A DNA stretch of 29,156 nt, taken from assembly GCA_018383195.1 (NCBI GenBank), contig JAGZOP010000024.1:1-29156 (forward strand), written 5' to 3'. Shown piece after piece: positions 8,580-15,204 of the stretch (positions are counted from its first letter, which is position 1; each line of letters opens with the position of its first letter). A program made the translations under genes and the position numbers. Below the pieces are notes generated by a model that worked only from the letters and a program-made list of their open reading frames with translations, was not told where the DNA came from and did no database searches. Origin of the DNA: Clostridiaceae bacterium. Its GTDB lineage: Bacteria > Bacillota > Clostridia > Oscillospirales > Butyricicoccaceae.

Positions 8580-9179
8580 TTATTGTTCTATTTCGCGCTG
8601 CACCTGCTCCGCACGCTTGCGCACACGCGCTATCATTTCTGCATCCCGCTCCGCAGCGGTCATTTTCTTTTTCGGCGCCGCCTGCAACGCATACAGCCGT
8701 TTCATTTTGCGGTAATGCTTGCGCTGCTCTTTCGGCAGTTTGGTGATATCCGCCGCACGATAATGCACCCGCTGCATGAACGGAGTTTCCGGCGGGAGAC
8801 CAAACATCAACCGCCGAAATTTCCACCAATGCAAAGGAGCCGTATCCAGATCGATACTGTAAGCCTGCCGGAACGATGCCATCAACGCATCCGCATCCTG
8901 TGTAAAGTCGTAAAGCCTTGCACTGCTGTGCGATGCCTGACCGTCTGATGCGCCACCGTCCAAGTGTGCATAAAACTGCATCATCTGTTCCGCAGCAGCT
9001 TCTACGTTGTCCGGAATGCCGTCCGGATAGAACGCCGTCAACAGTCCTGCCGCGTCCGGTTCTCCGGTCAGCAGTTCGGTTTCAATCGCTACGCCGATAC
9101 GGAAATCAGGGTCAACTCTGACCGCAGCACCGTCAATCTCTACCGTATCCGGCAGCCGTTCAAACGGATTTTGCTTCAT
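8580..9179 (-). CDS. Gp15-family tail protein (tail assembly chaperone position)
   Basis: A 199-residue protein matching the Bacteriophage Gp15 family by pattern: an N-terminal beta region (VEIDGAAVRVDPDFRIGV), an acidic helical centre and the signature LHWWKFRRLMFGLPPETPFM at about 116-135, followed by a basic C-terminus (KKKMTAAERDAEM). It lies immediately before the tape measure and overlaps the preceding small gene by ATGA, the arrangement of the two-gene tail assembly chaperones. In many phages the second chaperone is made by ribosomal frameshifting. Here it has its own ATG, and I saw no slippery heptamer at the junction. Confidence 0.85.
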   Translation of the reverse strand: MKQNPFERLPDTVEIDGAAVRVDPDFRIGVAIETELLTGEPDAAGLLTAFYPDGIPDNVEAAAEQMMQFYAHLDGGASDGQASHSSARLYDFTQDADALMASFRQAYSIDLDTAPLHWWKFRRLMFGLPPETPFMQRVHYRAADITKLPKEQRKHYRKMKRLYALQAAPKKKMTAAERDAEMIARVRKRAEQVQREIEQ

Positions 9180-9517
9180 CGGCTGCGGCGGCGCTGCTCA
9201 CGATTTGGCGCGGGCATGCTGTCCTGCATTGCTTTTGCAACGTCCTCGGTAAACTCACGGTATCCACTCATAATGTCGCGGAAATTGACGCGCTCTCCGA
9301 AGATTTCACGCGCCATGCCATCACCAACCACAACATCGAAGAAATCAAGCACGCTGTTTGCGATCTCACGCAAAACAGAAATATAGTTCTCACCATTCGC
9401 ATTGATATGATTTGCCTGTTCCTCAATGCGGCGTGCCTCGCGGTCATACCGCTCCATGTTTTCGAGGTCAAAGGTATCATATTCAAACGTCTTGCCGTTT
9501 ACTGTGTACTTTTCCAT
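9176..9517 (-). CDS. Tail assembly chaperone-like protein (DUF6673-type)
   Basis: A 113-residue protein starting MEKYTVNGKTFEYDTFDLEN. It is a short beta start followed by acidic helices (MERYDREARRIEEQANHI) and a basic tail ending EQRRRSR. Small proteins of this pattern stand between the major tail protein and Gp15 in Bacillota siphophages and are thought to act as the first tail chaperone, coating the tape measure during tail assembly. The ribosome binding site GGAGATGAA is acceptable. Its stop overlaps the Gp15 start. The DUF name is from memory of the pattern and is less certain than the role by position. Confidence 0.75.
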   Translation of the reverse strand: MEKYTVNGKTFEYDTFDLENMERYDREARRIEEQANHINANGENYISVLREIANSVLDFFDVVVGDGMAREIFGERVNFRDIMSGYREFTEDVAKAMQDSMPAPNREQRRRSR

Positions 9518-9558
9518 TGCATTTCATCTCCGTCATTCATTATGCTGTTATATTTCGT

Positions 9559-9591
9559 CCCTCCGCTGCGCACAGCAGGTCCAGCGGAGGG
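9559..9591 (-). other. Perfect 10-bp hairpin after the major tail protein gene
   Basis: CCCTCCGCTG at 9559-9568 pairs perfectly with CAGCGGAGGG at 9582-9591 around a 13-base loop. The hairpin begins 2 bases after the major tail protein stop. On the minus-strand transcript it is followed by ACGAAATA rather than a U tract, so it is not a standard intrinsic terminator. It could stabilise the 3' end of the tail tube mRNA or partly attenuate transcription into the chaperone genes. Confidence 0.75.
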
Positions 9592-9593
9592 GT

Positions 9594-10109
9594 TTAACCC
9601 CCCGCCGAATCATCCTGATAGGTGTATTCCGTCGGTGCGGAGCTATTGCACATGATGTCAATATCAATCTCCGCTGCTGCCCCTGCATCACCTGAGCCGT
9701 CAGAATTGACGATAATCGCCGCCTGTCCCGCTTCGCCCTTGCCGGTCAGCATGGAGAAGTAAACATACGGCTTGACGATCTTCTGACCCCTGCCGAATTT
9801 GATTGCATGACCGCATGCAAAATCCTGAAAAGCATCGCCCTCACTGCGGTCGCCGGTAATGTTAAAGGTGCGCTGCGTGGCGGTCTTGTTGGTGGACTTG
9901 CCTGTGCGCAGATAGGTCTTGTCCTCGGTTTCCGGATTGAGCTGTGCGTCAACCGCAGTTACACCAGCCTGTACTACCACATAATCTGCCTTTTTCGGGC
10001 TTGCAGATTCCGCAATATCCACCGCAAGCACGAAATCATCCGTATTCGCAATGCCTGCATATTCCGGATTGGGCGTAACGCTCTCCTTCATGAGTTCCGA
10101 AAGCTTCAT
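9594..10109 (-). CDS. Major tail (tube) protein
   Basis: A 171-residue protein, MKLSELMKESVTPNPEYAGI at the start, with FVLAVDIAESASPKKADYVV, a central TQRTFNITGDRSEGDAFQDF and a C-terminus EIDIDIMCNSSAPTEYTYQ. The size, beta-rich character and position between the tail terminator and the tail chaperones fit tail tube proteins of Bacillota siphophages. The start is coupled to the upstream gene by a TAATG overlap, with GAAAGGGGAA as ribosome binding site. The hairpin just after its stop suggests that its mRNA is processed or expressed separately, as expected for a protein needed in many copies. Confidence 0.85.
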   Translation of the reverse strand: MKLSELMKESVTPNPEYAGIANTDDFVLAVDIAESASPKKADYVVVQAGVTAVDAQLNPETEDKTYLRTGKSTNKTATQRTFNITGDRSEGDAFQDFACGHAIKFGRGQKIVKPYVYFSMLTGKGEAGQAAIIVNSDGSGDAGAAAEIDIDIMCNSSAPTEYTYQDDSAGG

Positions 10110-10540
10110 TATCTTGTTCCCCTTTCTAAGTAGGTCATTTTCAGTTGAATTTGATATCTGGCACGTCCATCCTGTGATGTCAGAAACGGATAGCCGCTGG
10201 TTGTTACCTCTACCTTTTGCGCAGTGCGCTCAGATGATAAGACCGGCAGGTTCTTCGGGCGGCGGTTCTGGTTGCGCACCCACTCCGAAAACGATTCATA
10301 CCAAACCAAATTGTCGGTATTCTGTGCAATCTGGTTGCCGTAAAACTCGGTAGATGCCAACACAAAATCGAACTGCTTCACAGCCGAGCCGTCCAGATAC
10401 CGTTTTACGATTTCGGGTCCCGGCACGCTGTCCACCGAATATGCCTGTGCATCTTCCGGCAGGAAGTCAACGCCCAAACGCCCCTTGGACAGCGGCGGAT
10501 AGGTACGCAGCCACTTGCGCACCGCTTCAATATTCGTCAT
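10109..10540 (-). CDS. Tail terminator / minor capsid-family protein
   Basis: A 143-residue protein starting MTNIEAVRKWLRTYPPLSKG, with DFVLASTEFYGNQIAQNTDN in the middle and a beta-rich C-terminus (YPFLTSQDGRARYQIQLKMTY). This pattern matches the family annotated as minor capsid protein from bacteriophage (PF12691-like). Its place directly before the major tail protein is that of the tail terminator, which caps the tail tube and binds the head connector. The start overlaps the upstream stop by ATGA and has the strong site GGAGGAAAA. The last codons overlap the major tail protein start. Confidence 0.75.
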   Translation of the reverse strand: MTNIEAVRKWLRTYPPLSKGRLGVDFLPEDAQAYSVDSVPGPEIVKRYLDGSAVKQFDFVLASTEFYGNQIAQNTDNLVWYESFSEWVRNQNRRPKNLPVLSSERTAQKVEVTTSGYPFLTSQDGRARYQIQLKMTYLERGTR

Positions 10541-10947
10541 TTTGGTTTTCCTCCAACGTGATTTGCAACCGACTGCACCAAATCGTCCATCCTGTCGGCT
10601 TTCATTCGTTTGTCCCAGTGTGCGCCGCGCATCGGTGCGCCTTGGTAGGTCAATGCCTTGCCGGTCGGGTGCTTTGGCGCAATGGGAGAAATAAACCCGC
10701 CGTCTTTCAGCGGAATGTTTGGACCATACACCTTGCCCTCATACTGATAATGCGCATAGGGCATGGTATAAATCAGCTGCCGGCCGCCGCGAGCAATGAC
10801 ATGGGTGTTTTTCAGCGTTCCCTGATTCATCGGAACATAGGGGTCACACAGCCGTGCAACTTCATTTGCAAGAAAAAGGCGCGTCCGGTCAGACGCACCC
10901 ATACCACGCTTTTTTAAGATTTCCTGCGAATCAATGTTGACTTTCAT
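10537..10947 (-). CDS. Minor capsid / head-tail joining protein (Minor_capsid_2-like)
   Basis: A 136-residue protein. The start MKVNIDSQEILKK is set by an ATGA overlap with the upstream stop; a start six codons earlier (10965) is also open. Features are a helical N-terminus (RTRLFLANEVARLCDPYVPM), then NQGTLKNTHVIARGGRQLIY and YAHYQYEGKVYG, a pattern of the Minor_capsid_2 and HK97-gp10-like neck proteins. These proteins complete the head-tail interface after packaging. Neighbours on both sides are connector genes, each overlapping by a few bases, so this is a tightly coupled neck operon. Confidence 0.8.
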   Translation of the reverse strand: MKVNIDSQEILKKRGMGASDRTRLFLANEVARLCDPYVPMNQGTLKNTHVIARGGRQLIYTMPYAHYQYEGKVYGPNIPLKDGGFISPIAPKHPTGKALTYQGAPMRGAHWDKRMKADRMDDLVQSVANHVGGKPK

Positions 10948-11276
10948 GCACCGCTCACCGCCCAATGCTGCAATCTCCCGCGCCGATTATCCCCAACCGC
11001 AGAAATGCGGAAATATTCCCGCTCTGCGATATCTGCCGGAACGCGCCGAACCGAAGATACGATTCCACGCACTATATAATCGCCCGGCTGCGGTGCAATA
11101 GACGAATCAGCAAACCGTACCTTGTACGTATTCTGTACCTTTGCGCCGTCCGTGGACAGCATGGTAACCGCCTTTCCGTACCAGCTCGCGTCATTGATTA
11201 CACTGCAAACGTAGGTTTCCCCATCGTCTGTCTGGTGCATCTGAATCAGGGTGACGGTTTCATTGCCCATCAGCAT
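10944..11276 (-). CDS. Head-tail stopper / minor capsid protein (Minor_capsid_1-like)
   Basis: A 110-residue beta-rich protein with VTLIQMHQTDDGETYVCSVI near the start, YKVRFADSSIAPQPGDYIVR in the middle and ISAVGDNRRGRLQHWAVSGA at the end. The pattern fits Minor_capsid_1 (PF10665-like), usually the head-closure (stopper) protein. The ATG at 11276 has AGGGGG 8 bases upstream; a second ATG two codons later forms a TGATG overlap with the upstream stop and is an alternative. It works with its neighbours to seal the packaged head and accept the tail. Confidence 0.75.
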   Translation of the reverse strand: MLMGNETVTLIQMHQTDDGETYVCSVINDASWYGKAVTMLSTDGAKVQNTYKVRFADSSIAPQPGDYIVRGIVSSVRRVPADIAEREYFRISAVGDNRRGRLQHWAVSGA

Positions 11277-11617
11277 CCGTCACACCCCCTGTAAAGCAAT
11301 CCGGTGTTGTCCAGCCACAATCCCACGACGCTGCGCAGGCGGCGATCCGGTGCATTGACCAGATAGGTTTCGCTGTATCCGTCGTTCGTTGCGCTGGATA
11401 CAATACCGTTTTGCTGCACTTGCATTTCCTCCGCAGCGGCGCAGACCGCCATTTTGCACGACTGTATCAGTGCGGATTTCATGTTATCAGAAATACGTCC
11501 AAACGTGATTTTATCAATGAATGCGGCTGCATCACGGGCGGCGGCAGGCCATGCCGTTTCGCTGATTTTATCGCCGTGGTATGCGGTCTTATAAAATTCA
11601 TAATCAACTGTCAGCAT
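11270..11617 (-). CDS. Head-tail adaptor (gp6/gp15-like connector)
   Basis: A 115-residue, mostly helical protein starting MLTVDYEFYKTAYHGDKISE, with RDAAAFIDKITFGRISD and SCKMAVCAAAEEMQVQQNGI, and ending DNTGLLYRGCDGC. Small helical proteins immediately after the major capsid gene that begin with a sentence like this are head-tail adaptors of the HK97 gp6 / SPP1 gp15 type, which bind the underside of the portal. The C-terminal RGCDGC is typical of the family in Clostridia phages, where the last residues often contain cysteines. It follows the capsid gene after an 18-base gap. Confidence 0.75.
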   Translation of the reverse strand: MLTVDYEFYKTAYHGDKISETAWPAAARDAAAFIDKITFGRISDNMKSALIQSCKMAVCAAAEEMQVQQNGIVSSATNDGYSETYLVNAPDRRLRSVVGLWLDNTGLLYRGCDGC

Positions 11618-11635
11618 GGCTGCCCCCTCCTTTCA

Positions 11636-12493
11636 TCAGGCGATCTTACGGGTGAATACCAGCTTCTTGTTGGTCACCTTGTAGCCGGTGTTCATTTCTA
11701 CCTGCGCCTTAGAGCCTGCGAAGTTCTCCGAATCCACAATGCGGGCAACCTCAAAGTTGCTGATAATGGACAGCGCTTCGTGGTAGTACATCACATACTG
11801 TACCTTGGAGCAATCCACAGTCTTGAGCGAACCGGTGGAATCGTAATACTTGATCGAGCCGACCAGACCGTTTGCCTCCACAAAGGTGAAGCCAAGCCAC
11901 TGACCGACGTTGCCGGTCTGCGCGATGCGGTCATTGTGAACAGGGGTGAAATCCTTACCCGCCGTTTCGAGCACCAGACCGTAGTAGTCTGGTGTGCAGA
12001 TTACGATATTCGCGCGACCCTTGCCCTTTACGACCTCTGCGCGGGTCTTAATCAGATCAGCCTTTACCGTGTCCGCAGTAATGGCAGCAGTATCGGTTGC
12101 CGCAGTGCCTTCCTGTACCAGACAAGCAAGCGCTGCCTGCATCCAGCCTTCACGGACTTCCTGAATCGCAGTCGAGAGGAATTCATTGCCTGCCGCAAAC
12201 TGAACGGCAGCCGCCTGAACGCCGTAAATCTTCTTGGAGGACTGGAAGTTGTTGTTCATCTGAATCGGAATCAGATCATCGGATGCCACCGTGTCCACGA
12301 AGTCGCGGCCGGGAGTGCCCGGTGCTACTGCCGAGGTTTTCAGCTGATGCACGAAAATCTGACCGGCAGGACCAATCTGGTACTTATCCGTGAACGTAAC
12401 GCCCGGTACCATGACCGGATTGTAATACAGGTTGGGTTCGAGAATTTTAGAATAAAGCTCGTCCACATGCAGGGTATTGTAACTAATCGACAT
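11636..12493 (-). CDS. Major capsid protein (HK97 fold)
   Basis: A 285-residue protein with an excellent ribosome binding site (AAGGAGATG). The N-terminus MSISYNTLHVDELYSKILEP has no long delta domain. Then come VPGVTFTDKYQIGPAGQIFV (E-loop region), DLIPIQMNNNFQSSKKIYGV and a C-terminal P-domain-like part (HEALSIISNFEVARIVDSEN). A separate scaffold gene precedes it and no head protease is present, so assembly should follow the SPP1-like scaffold route without proteolytic maturation. The size is at the small end for HK97-fold capsids, as is common in this phage group. Confidence 0.92.
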   Translation of the reverse strand: MSISYNTLHVDELYSKILEPNLYYNPVMVPGVTFTDKYQIGPAGQIFVHQLKTSAVAPGTPGRDFVDTVASDDLIPIQMNNNFQSSKKIYGVQAAAVQFAAGNEFLSTAIQEVREGWMQAALACLVQEGTAATDTAAITADTVKADLIKTRAEVVKGKGRANIVICTPDYYGLVLETAGKDFTPVHNDRIAQTGNVGQWLGFTFVEANGLVGSIKYYDSTGSLKTVDCSKVQYVMYYHEALSIISNFEVARIVDSENFAGSKAQVEMNTGYKVTNKKLVFTRKIA

Positions 12494-12505
12494 TTTTACA
12501 TCTCC

Positions 12506-13108
12506 TTAATCTTTGTGATAAAATGGGTTGTTTGCATAAAACGCGTCTACTTCTGCCTGTCCGTTGGTGGTGCGCATCTGCGGTGTGCCCGGCTTCGTGA
12601 ACTGCGGCGGAGGCGTTTCCGAAGCAAATGCGCTCGGGTCCGCTTCCTTGTATGTCTTTACGAAGTCATCCAGTCCAAGCAACTTGCCGTCCTGCACTGT
12701 CAGCTTTTTTGCCGTCAGGTCAGAAACAAAGGCTTTCTTTGCCGCCATGCTGGTAAACTTCATGCCCGCCACAGCAGATTCTACCGTGTGGTCATACTCC
12801 ATGCCGCTGATCTTGTCACGCAGTGCCTGCGTATCCGTATTGTACTTGGATTCCCAGTCTGCCGCAGACTGCTTGATGCCCTCAATATCCATGTCCTTGT
12901 AGGACTGAATGGTGGTATTGGCGGTCTCAAGCTGCGTTTTCAGACCGTCACGCTCGGTTTGGAGGGTATCAAACTTCTCCTTGCCAACATAACCGCCGTC
13001 TTTCAGATTGACCAGCTTCACTTTGTCCGCTGCGCCCAACTTCTCCACAAACTGCGTAAAAGACAGGCTACCATCACCGAACAGGTCTTTCAGGTATTCG
13101 TATTCCAT
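12506..13108 (-). CDS. Capsid scaffolding protein (Gp20 family)
   Basis: A 200-residue protein matching the phage Gp20 minor structural/scaffold family: MEYEYLKDLFGDGSLSFTQF at the start, GGYVGKEKFDTLQTERDGLK entering a coiled coil at about residues 45-100, SAVAGMKFTSMAAKKAFVSD in the middle and a Pro/Asn-rich C-terminus (PPPQFTKPGTPQMR) that should bind the capsid protein. It lies directly before the major capsid gene, as scaffolds do. The ATG has AAAGGA upstream. It follows the toxin/immunity cassette and a terminator, so it must be expressed by read-through or from an unrecognised promoter. Confidence 0.88.
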   Translation of the reverse strand: MEYEYLKDLFGDGSLSFTQFVEKLGAADKVKLVNLKDGGYVGKEKFDTLQTERDGLKTQLETANTTIQSYKDMDIEGIKQSAADWESKYNTDTQALRDKISGMEYDHTVESAVAGMKFTSMAAKKAFVSDLTAKKLTVQDGKLLGLDDFVKTYKEADPSAFASETPPPQFTKPGTPQMRTTNGQAEVDAFYANNPFYHKD

Positions 13109-13132
13109 GCTTTTCCTTTCTCAGCTTCGATT

Positions 13133-13207
13133 TCATTTGTAAGCGCGCAGCCACTCTGCGCCGAGCTGCTCCGGCATTTTAAGCCCAACCGGTAAGGGCA
13201 ATTTGGG
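13133..13207 (-). pseudogene. Relic of a displaced gene 3' end (24 codons plus stop)
   Basis: Reading leftward from 13207, 24 sense codons and a TGA are open and look coding: LPLPVGLKMPEQLG followed by AEWLRAYK. The reading frame has no start or ribosome binding site and lies just after a terminator. It ends 24 bases before the scaffold ATG, the spacing expected for a normal upstream gene. Its base composition is that of the phage core, unlike the AT-rich cassette beside it. I infer that it is the surviving C-terminus of the gene that preceded scaffold before the toxin/immunity cassette was inserted. An internal ATG would give a 14-residue peptide, but that has no ribosome binding site. Confidence 0.5.
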
Positions 13208-13209
13208 TA

Positions 13210-13240
13210 TAAAAAAGCACCGTATCCTTTGATACAGTGC
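13210..13240 (-). terminator. Strong intrinsic terminator after the immunity-like genes
   Basis: On the minus strand, GCACTGTATC pairs with GATACGGTGC (10 bp, one G-U pair) around the tetraloop AAAG and is followed directly by TTTTTTAT. It starts 4 bases after the stop of the CPCC gene. It is a textbook Rho-independent terminator located inside the head operon, upstream of scaffold and capsid. Confidence 0.9.
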
Positions 13241-13244
13241 TGAT

Positions 13245-13439
13245 TTATTGCATTTTTATTTTTGCAGAATACGCTTTTCTCGCTTCTGCAAGCGTCATTT
13301 CGTTCGCTCCTCTTAGGGATTCATTTCTTAACTGATTCAAATCATTTTCCCATCCGCAAACAGAGCAAATCTCATATTCTTCTAAATCTGTTTTTCCGCA
13401 GCACGGACATCTATTTCGTATTTCTTTCGTGTTCTTCAC
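13245..13439 (-). CDS. CPCC-family cysteine-rich protein, probable immunity-type gene
   Basis: A 64-residue protein starting from GTG (GAGAGG about 10 bases upstream). It carries RCPCCGKTDL at residues 9-18 and EICSVCGWENDLNQ at 27-40, i.e. two CxxC pairs forming a likely zinc site, then SLRGANEMTLAEARKAYS. This is the signature of the CPCC cysteine-rich family (PF14206), whose members are often found beside polymorphic toxins as immunity or accessory genes. It is AT-rich and is the second gene after the toxin-bearing head protein, closed by a terminator. An open stretch in another frame just upstream (KPKDREAYWREEHERN) could be a lost N-terminal part, so a small frameshift is possible. Confidence 0.75.
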   Translation of the reverse strand: MKNTKEIRNRCPCCGKTDLEEYEICSVCGWENDLNQLRNESLRGANEMTLAEARKAYSAKIKMQ

Positions 13440-13478
13440 GCCAATACGCCTCTCTGTCTTTCGGTTTGAAAATTGAAT

Positions 13479-13691
13479 TTACATGATTGTCATTACAATA
13501 TCTCGAAAAGGCTTTCCGTCAACAATCCACCCATCGAGCAAGGCTGCAATATTCGGAAAATCAAACTCCTTTCCATCCGAATCGCTTGTGAAAAATATTC
13601 CGTCCACGCAGCAAACTGAATACTGCTTATTCCCTATATCGAAAGCAGGCTCGTTTGTCATTAAATAGACTTCAATATCAACGTCATTCAT
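13479..13691 (-). CDS. Small acidic protein, candidate immunity protein for the toxin domain
   Basis: A 70-residue acidic protein, MNDVDIEVYLMTNEPAFDIG at the start, CCVDGIFFTSDSDGKEFDFP in the middle and LLDGWIVDGKPFRDIVMTIM at the end. The start is fixed by an ideal site (GGAGGT, 7-base spacer) located in the last codons of the toxin-bearing gene, with the coding regions overlapping by 8 bases, so the two are translationally coupled. Small, acidic, immediately downstream and equally AT-rich: these are the usual properties of an immunity protein to a polymorphic toxin. I recognise no named family. A structural phage role is unlikely because the other head operon genes are GC-rich and conserved. 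Confidence 0.75.
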   Translation of the reverse strand: MNDVDIEVYLMTNEPAFDIGNKQYSVCCVDGIFFTSDSDGKEFDFPNIAALLDGWIVDGKPFRDIVMTIM

Positions 13692-15204
13692 CTGATTCAC
13701 CTCCTAAAATATCTGCATGCTCTGTTCTTTCGGTATCCGAAACATCTCGGACTGTTCTATTTGGCTTTTTTTCATTTTGAAGCCACTTATAATCATGAGC
13801 ATGTTCACCATGCATACCAAACGGATGCATCTTTTCTCTATTGTGGGGTCCAGAATGTATTTGCTTGACCATCATTCCATCTGCGTCATAAATTGTTCGG
13901 TCAGTCTGTGCAATACCATTTCGAAACTCGGTTGTGGTCTCAATGACAGCATGAGGTCGATATGATTTGGGGATTGAAACCTTCCCTTTGGACTTCCAAT
14001 CATCCGTAACAACGATTGTTCCATCCTGATTGTACCTGTATTTCTCATACTTTGCAAGTGTACGGCGTGCAAATGCTTTCTCCTGATAACCAAATTTATG
14101 TACCTGCTCACGCTCTGCCTGCCGTTTCAGTCCGGTCTGCTGCAGGAAGTCTTTCTGCCGCTCCTGCCACTGCCGAACCTTGACCGCGCTCTCGTAATCA
14201 TCCAAGCCCGCCGCCTGCATGGCTGCGTTCTCGCGCTTCCACCGCCGGATCTGTCGCTCGATATAACGCTGCTTCTGCGATGCCTCGTATTCCGTCAGCT
14301 TCCTGCCGTTATAGGCGTACGATTTCGCGCTATAATCTTTGAGCATTTGCGCGCTGTATGTGCGCGGACTGCCATCGAAATAAGGGAAAAATGAATGTCG
14401 GCAATTCCATCCGCCCAGACCGGCACCAGTCCCATAACCTGTGGATTTCCTGAAATCCGGATACTTTGGGTGCTTGCCCGAACGGCTGTAAATCTTGCCC
14501 TGCCATGCAGCGTGTTCCGGTCTTGCGCCCGCGTGCGCAGTCACCTCCACCAGGTCGCTGTCCATTTCGTCAGCCAATTCCCACTGCACACCAAGCGCCA
14601 TCTGGTTGACCCCAGTGACCACTGCGCGGCGAACCGCTGCTTCGATTGTCGCTTTCGCGCCGCTGTCGTAATGCACCATATCAACCCCGCGTGCAGACAT
14701 CCATTTTACGGCGCTTCTGATCGCGGTATTCGCGTCCATGCCTCCGGTGGAAACTTGCATCCACGCACGGTCCAATGCCTGCCCAAGCTCAGCATAAGCG
14801 CCCTGCGCCGTTGTGCGGGTAAGATTAACAAACGCCTGCTTTGTGTTCGCAAGTCCGCTGTTTAATCTTCTCCGCAAGGCTTCGGAAGCGCCAAGCTCCG
14901 GCGGGTCAAGACCAACGCTGCGGTAAACCTTCGCATCTGTGCTGCATGCTTCTTCTGCTGCTTTACGGAACAATGCTTTCAGTTCCTTTTCGCTCTTTCC
15001 GAATATGGAAGATAGCCGCTCAAACACATATTCCCGCGCCGCGCCCATCTCCTCCAGCATGCGCAGCTGATGTTCCACAGCAGGAATGAAATAATCATAC
15101 TTTGCAATGCGCCGCGCCATATCGGACAAAATATCCTCTTCCGCCTGTGCATACAGCCGAACCATGTTTTCAGGCGCGTCCTCCAGATATTTTGGAGACA
15201 GCAT
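13684..15204 (-). CDS. Phage minor capsid protein 2 (MuF-like) with polymorphic-toxin-like C-terminal domain
   Basis: A 506-residue fusion. Residues 1-380 are a minor head protein of the Phage_min_cap2/SPP1 gp7 (MuF-related) type: MLSPKYLEDAPENMVRLYAQ at the start and the family signature GGWNCRHSFFPYFDG at 264-278. Such proteins bind the portal and can be ejected with DNA. Residues about 390-506 differ: TDRTIYDADGMMVKQIHSGP, then HPFGMHGEHAHDY, with six histidines in 450-470. This resembles His-rich C-terminal modules of polymorphic toxins, possibly nucleases. The coding DNA for this part (13687-about 14037) is near 41% GC, whereas the rest is 55-62%. The start overlaps the portal stop (TAATG), and the next gene starts inside its end. 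Toxicity is inferred, not shown. Confidence 0.88.
   Translation of the reverse strand: MLSPKYLEDAPENMVRLYAQAEEDILSDMARRIAKYDYFIPAVEHQLRMLEEMGAAREYVFERLSSIFGKSEKELKALFRKAAEEACSTDAKVYRSVGLDPPELGASEALRRRLNSGLANTKQAFVNLTRTTAQGAYAELGQALDRAWMQVSTGGMDANTAIRSAVKWMSARGVDMVHYDSGAKATIEAAVRRAVVTGVNQMALGVQWELADEMDSDLVEVTAHAGARPEHAAWQGKIYSRSGKHPKYPDFRKSTGYGTGAGLGGWNCRHSFFPYFDGSPRTYSAQMLKDYSAKSYAYNGRKLTEYEASQKQRYIERQIRRWKRENAAMQAAGLDDYESAVKVRQWQERQKDFLQQTGLKRQAEREQVHKFGYQEKAFARRTLAKYEKYRYNQDGTIVVTDDWKSKGKVSIPKSYRPHAVIETTTEFRNGIAQTDRTIYDADGMMVKQIHSGPHNREKMHPFGMHGEHAHDYKWLQNEKKPNRTVRDVSDTERTEHADILGGESDE

Noticed and set aside
9176..9200. Programmed frameshift between the two tail chaperone genes
   Set aside because: The junction reads CGCCGCCGCAGCCGATGA, with no slippery heptamer, and the second gene has its own ATG overlapping the stop.
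9559..9591. Intrinsic terminator after the major tail protein
   Set aside because: The stem is perfect, but no U tract follows on either strand; listed only as a hairpin.
13157..13177. An independent 14-residue gene (ATG inside the relic)
   Set aside because: There is no ribosome binding site before that ATG, and the open frame extends upstream with equally protein-like codons, which fits a gene remnant better.
11411..13195. A 594-codon open frame on the plus strand opposite capsid and scaffold
   Set aside because: It is antisense to conserved capsid and scaffold genes, crosses several gene ends, has no ribosome binding site or promoter, and the translation (His, Cys and Arg rich) is a codon-bias shadow.
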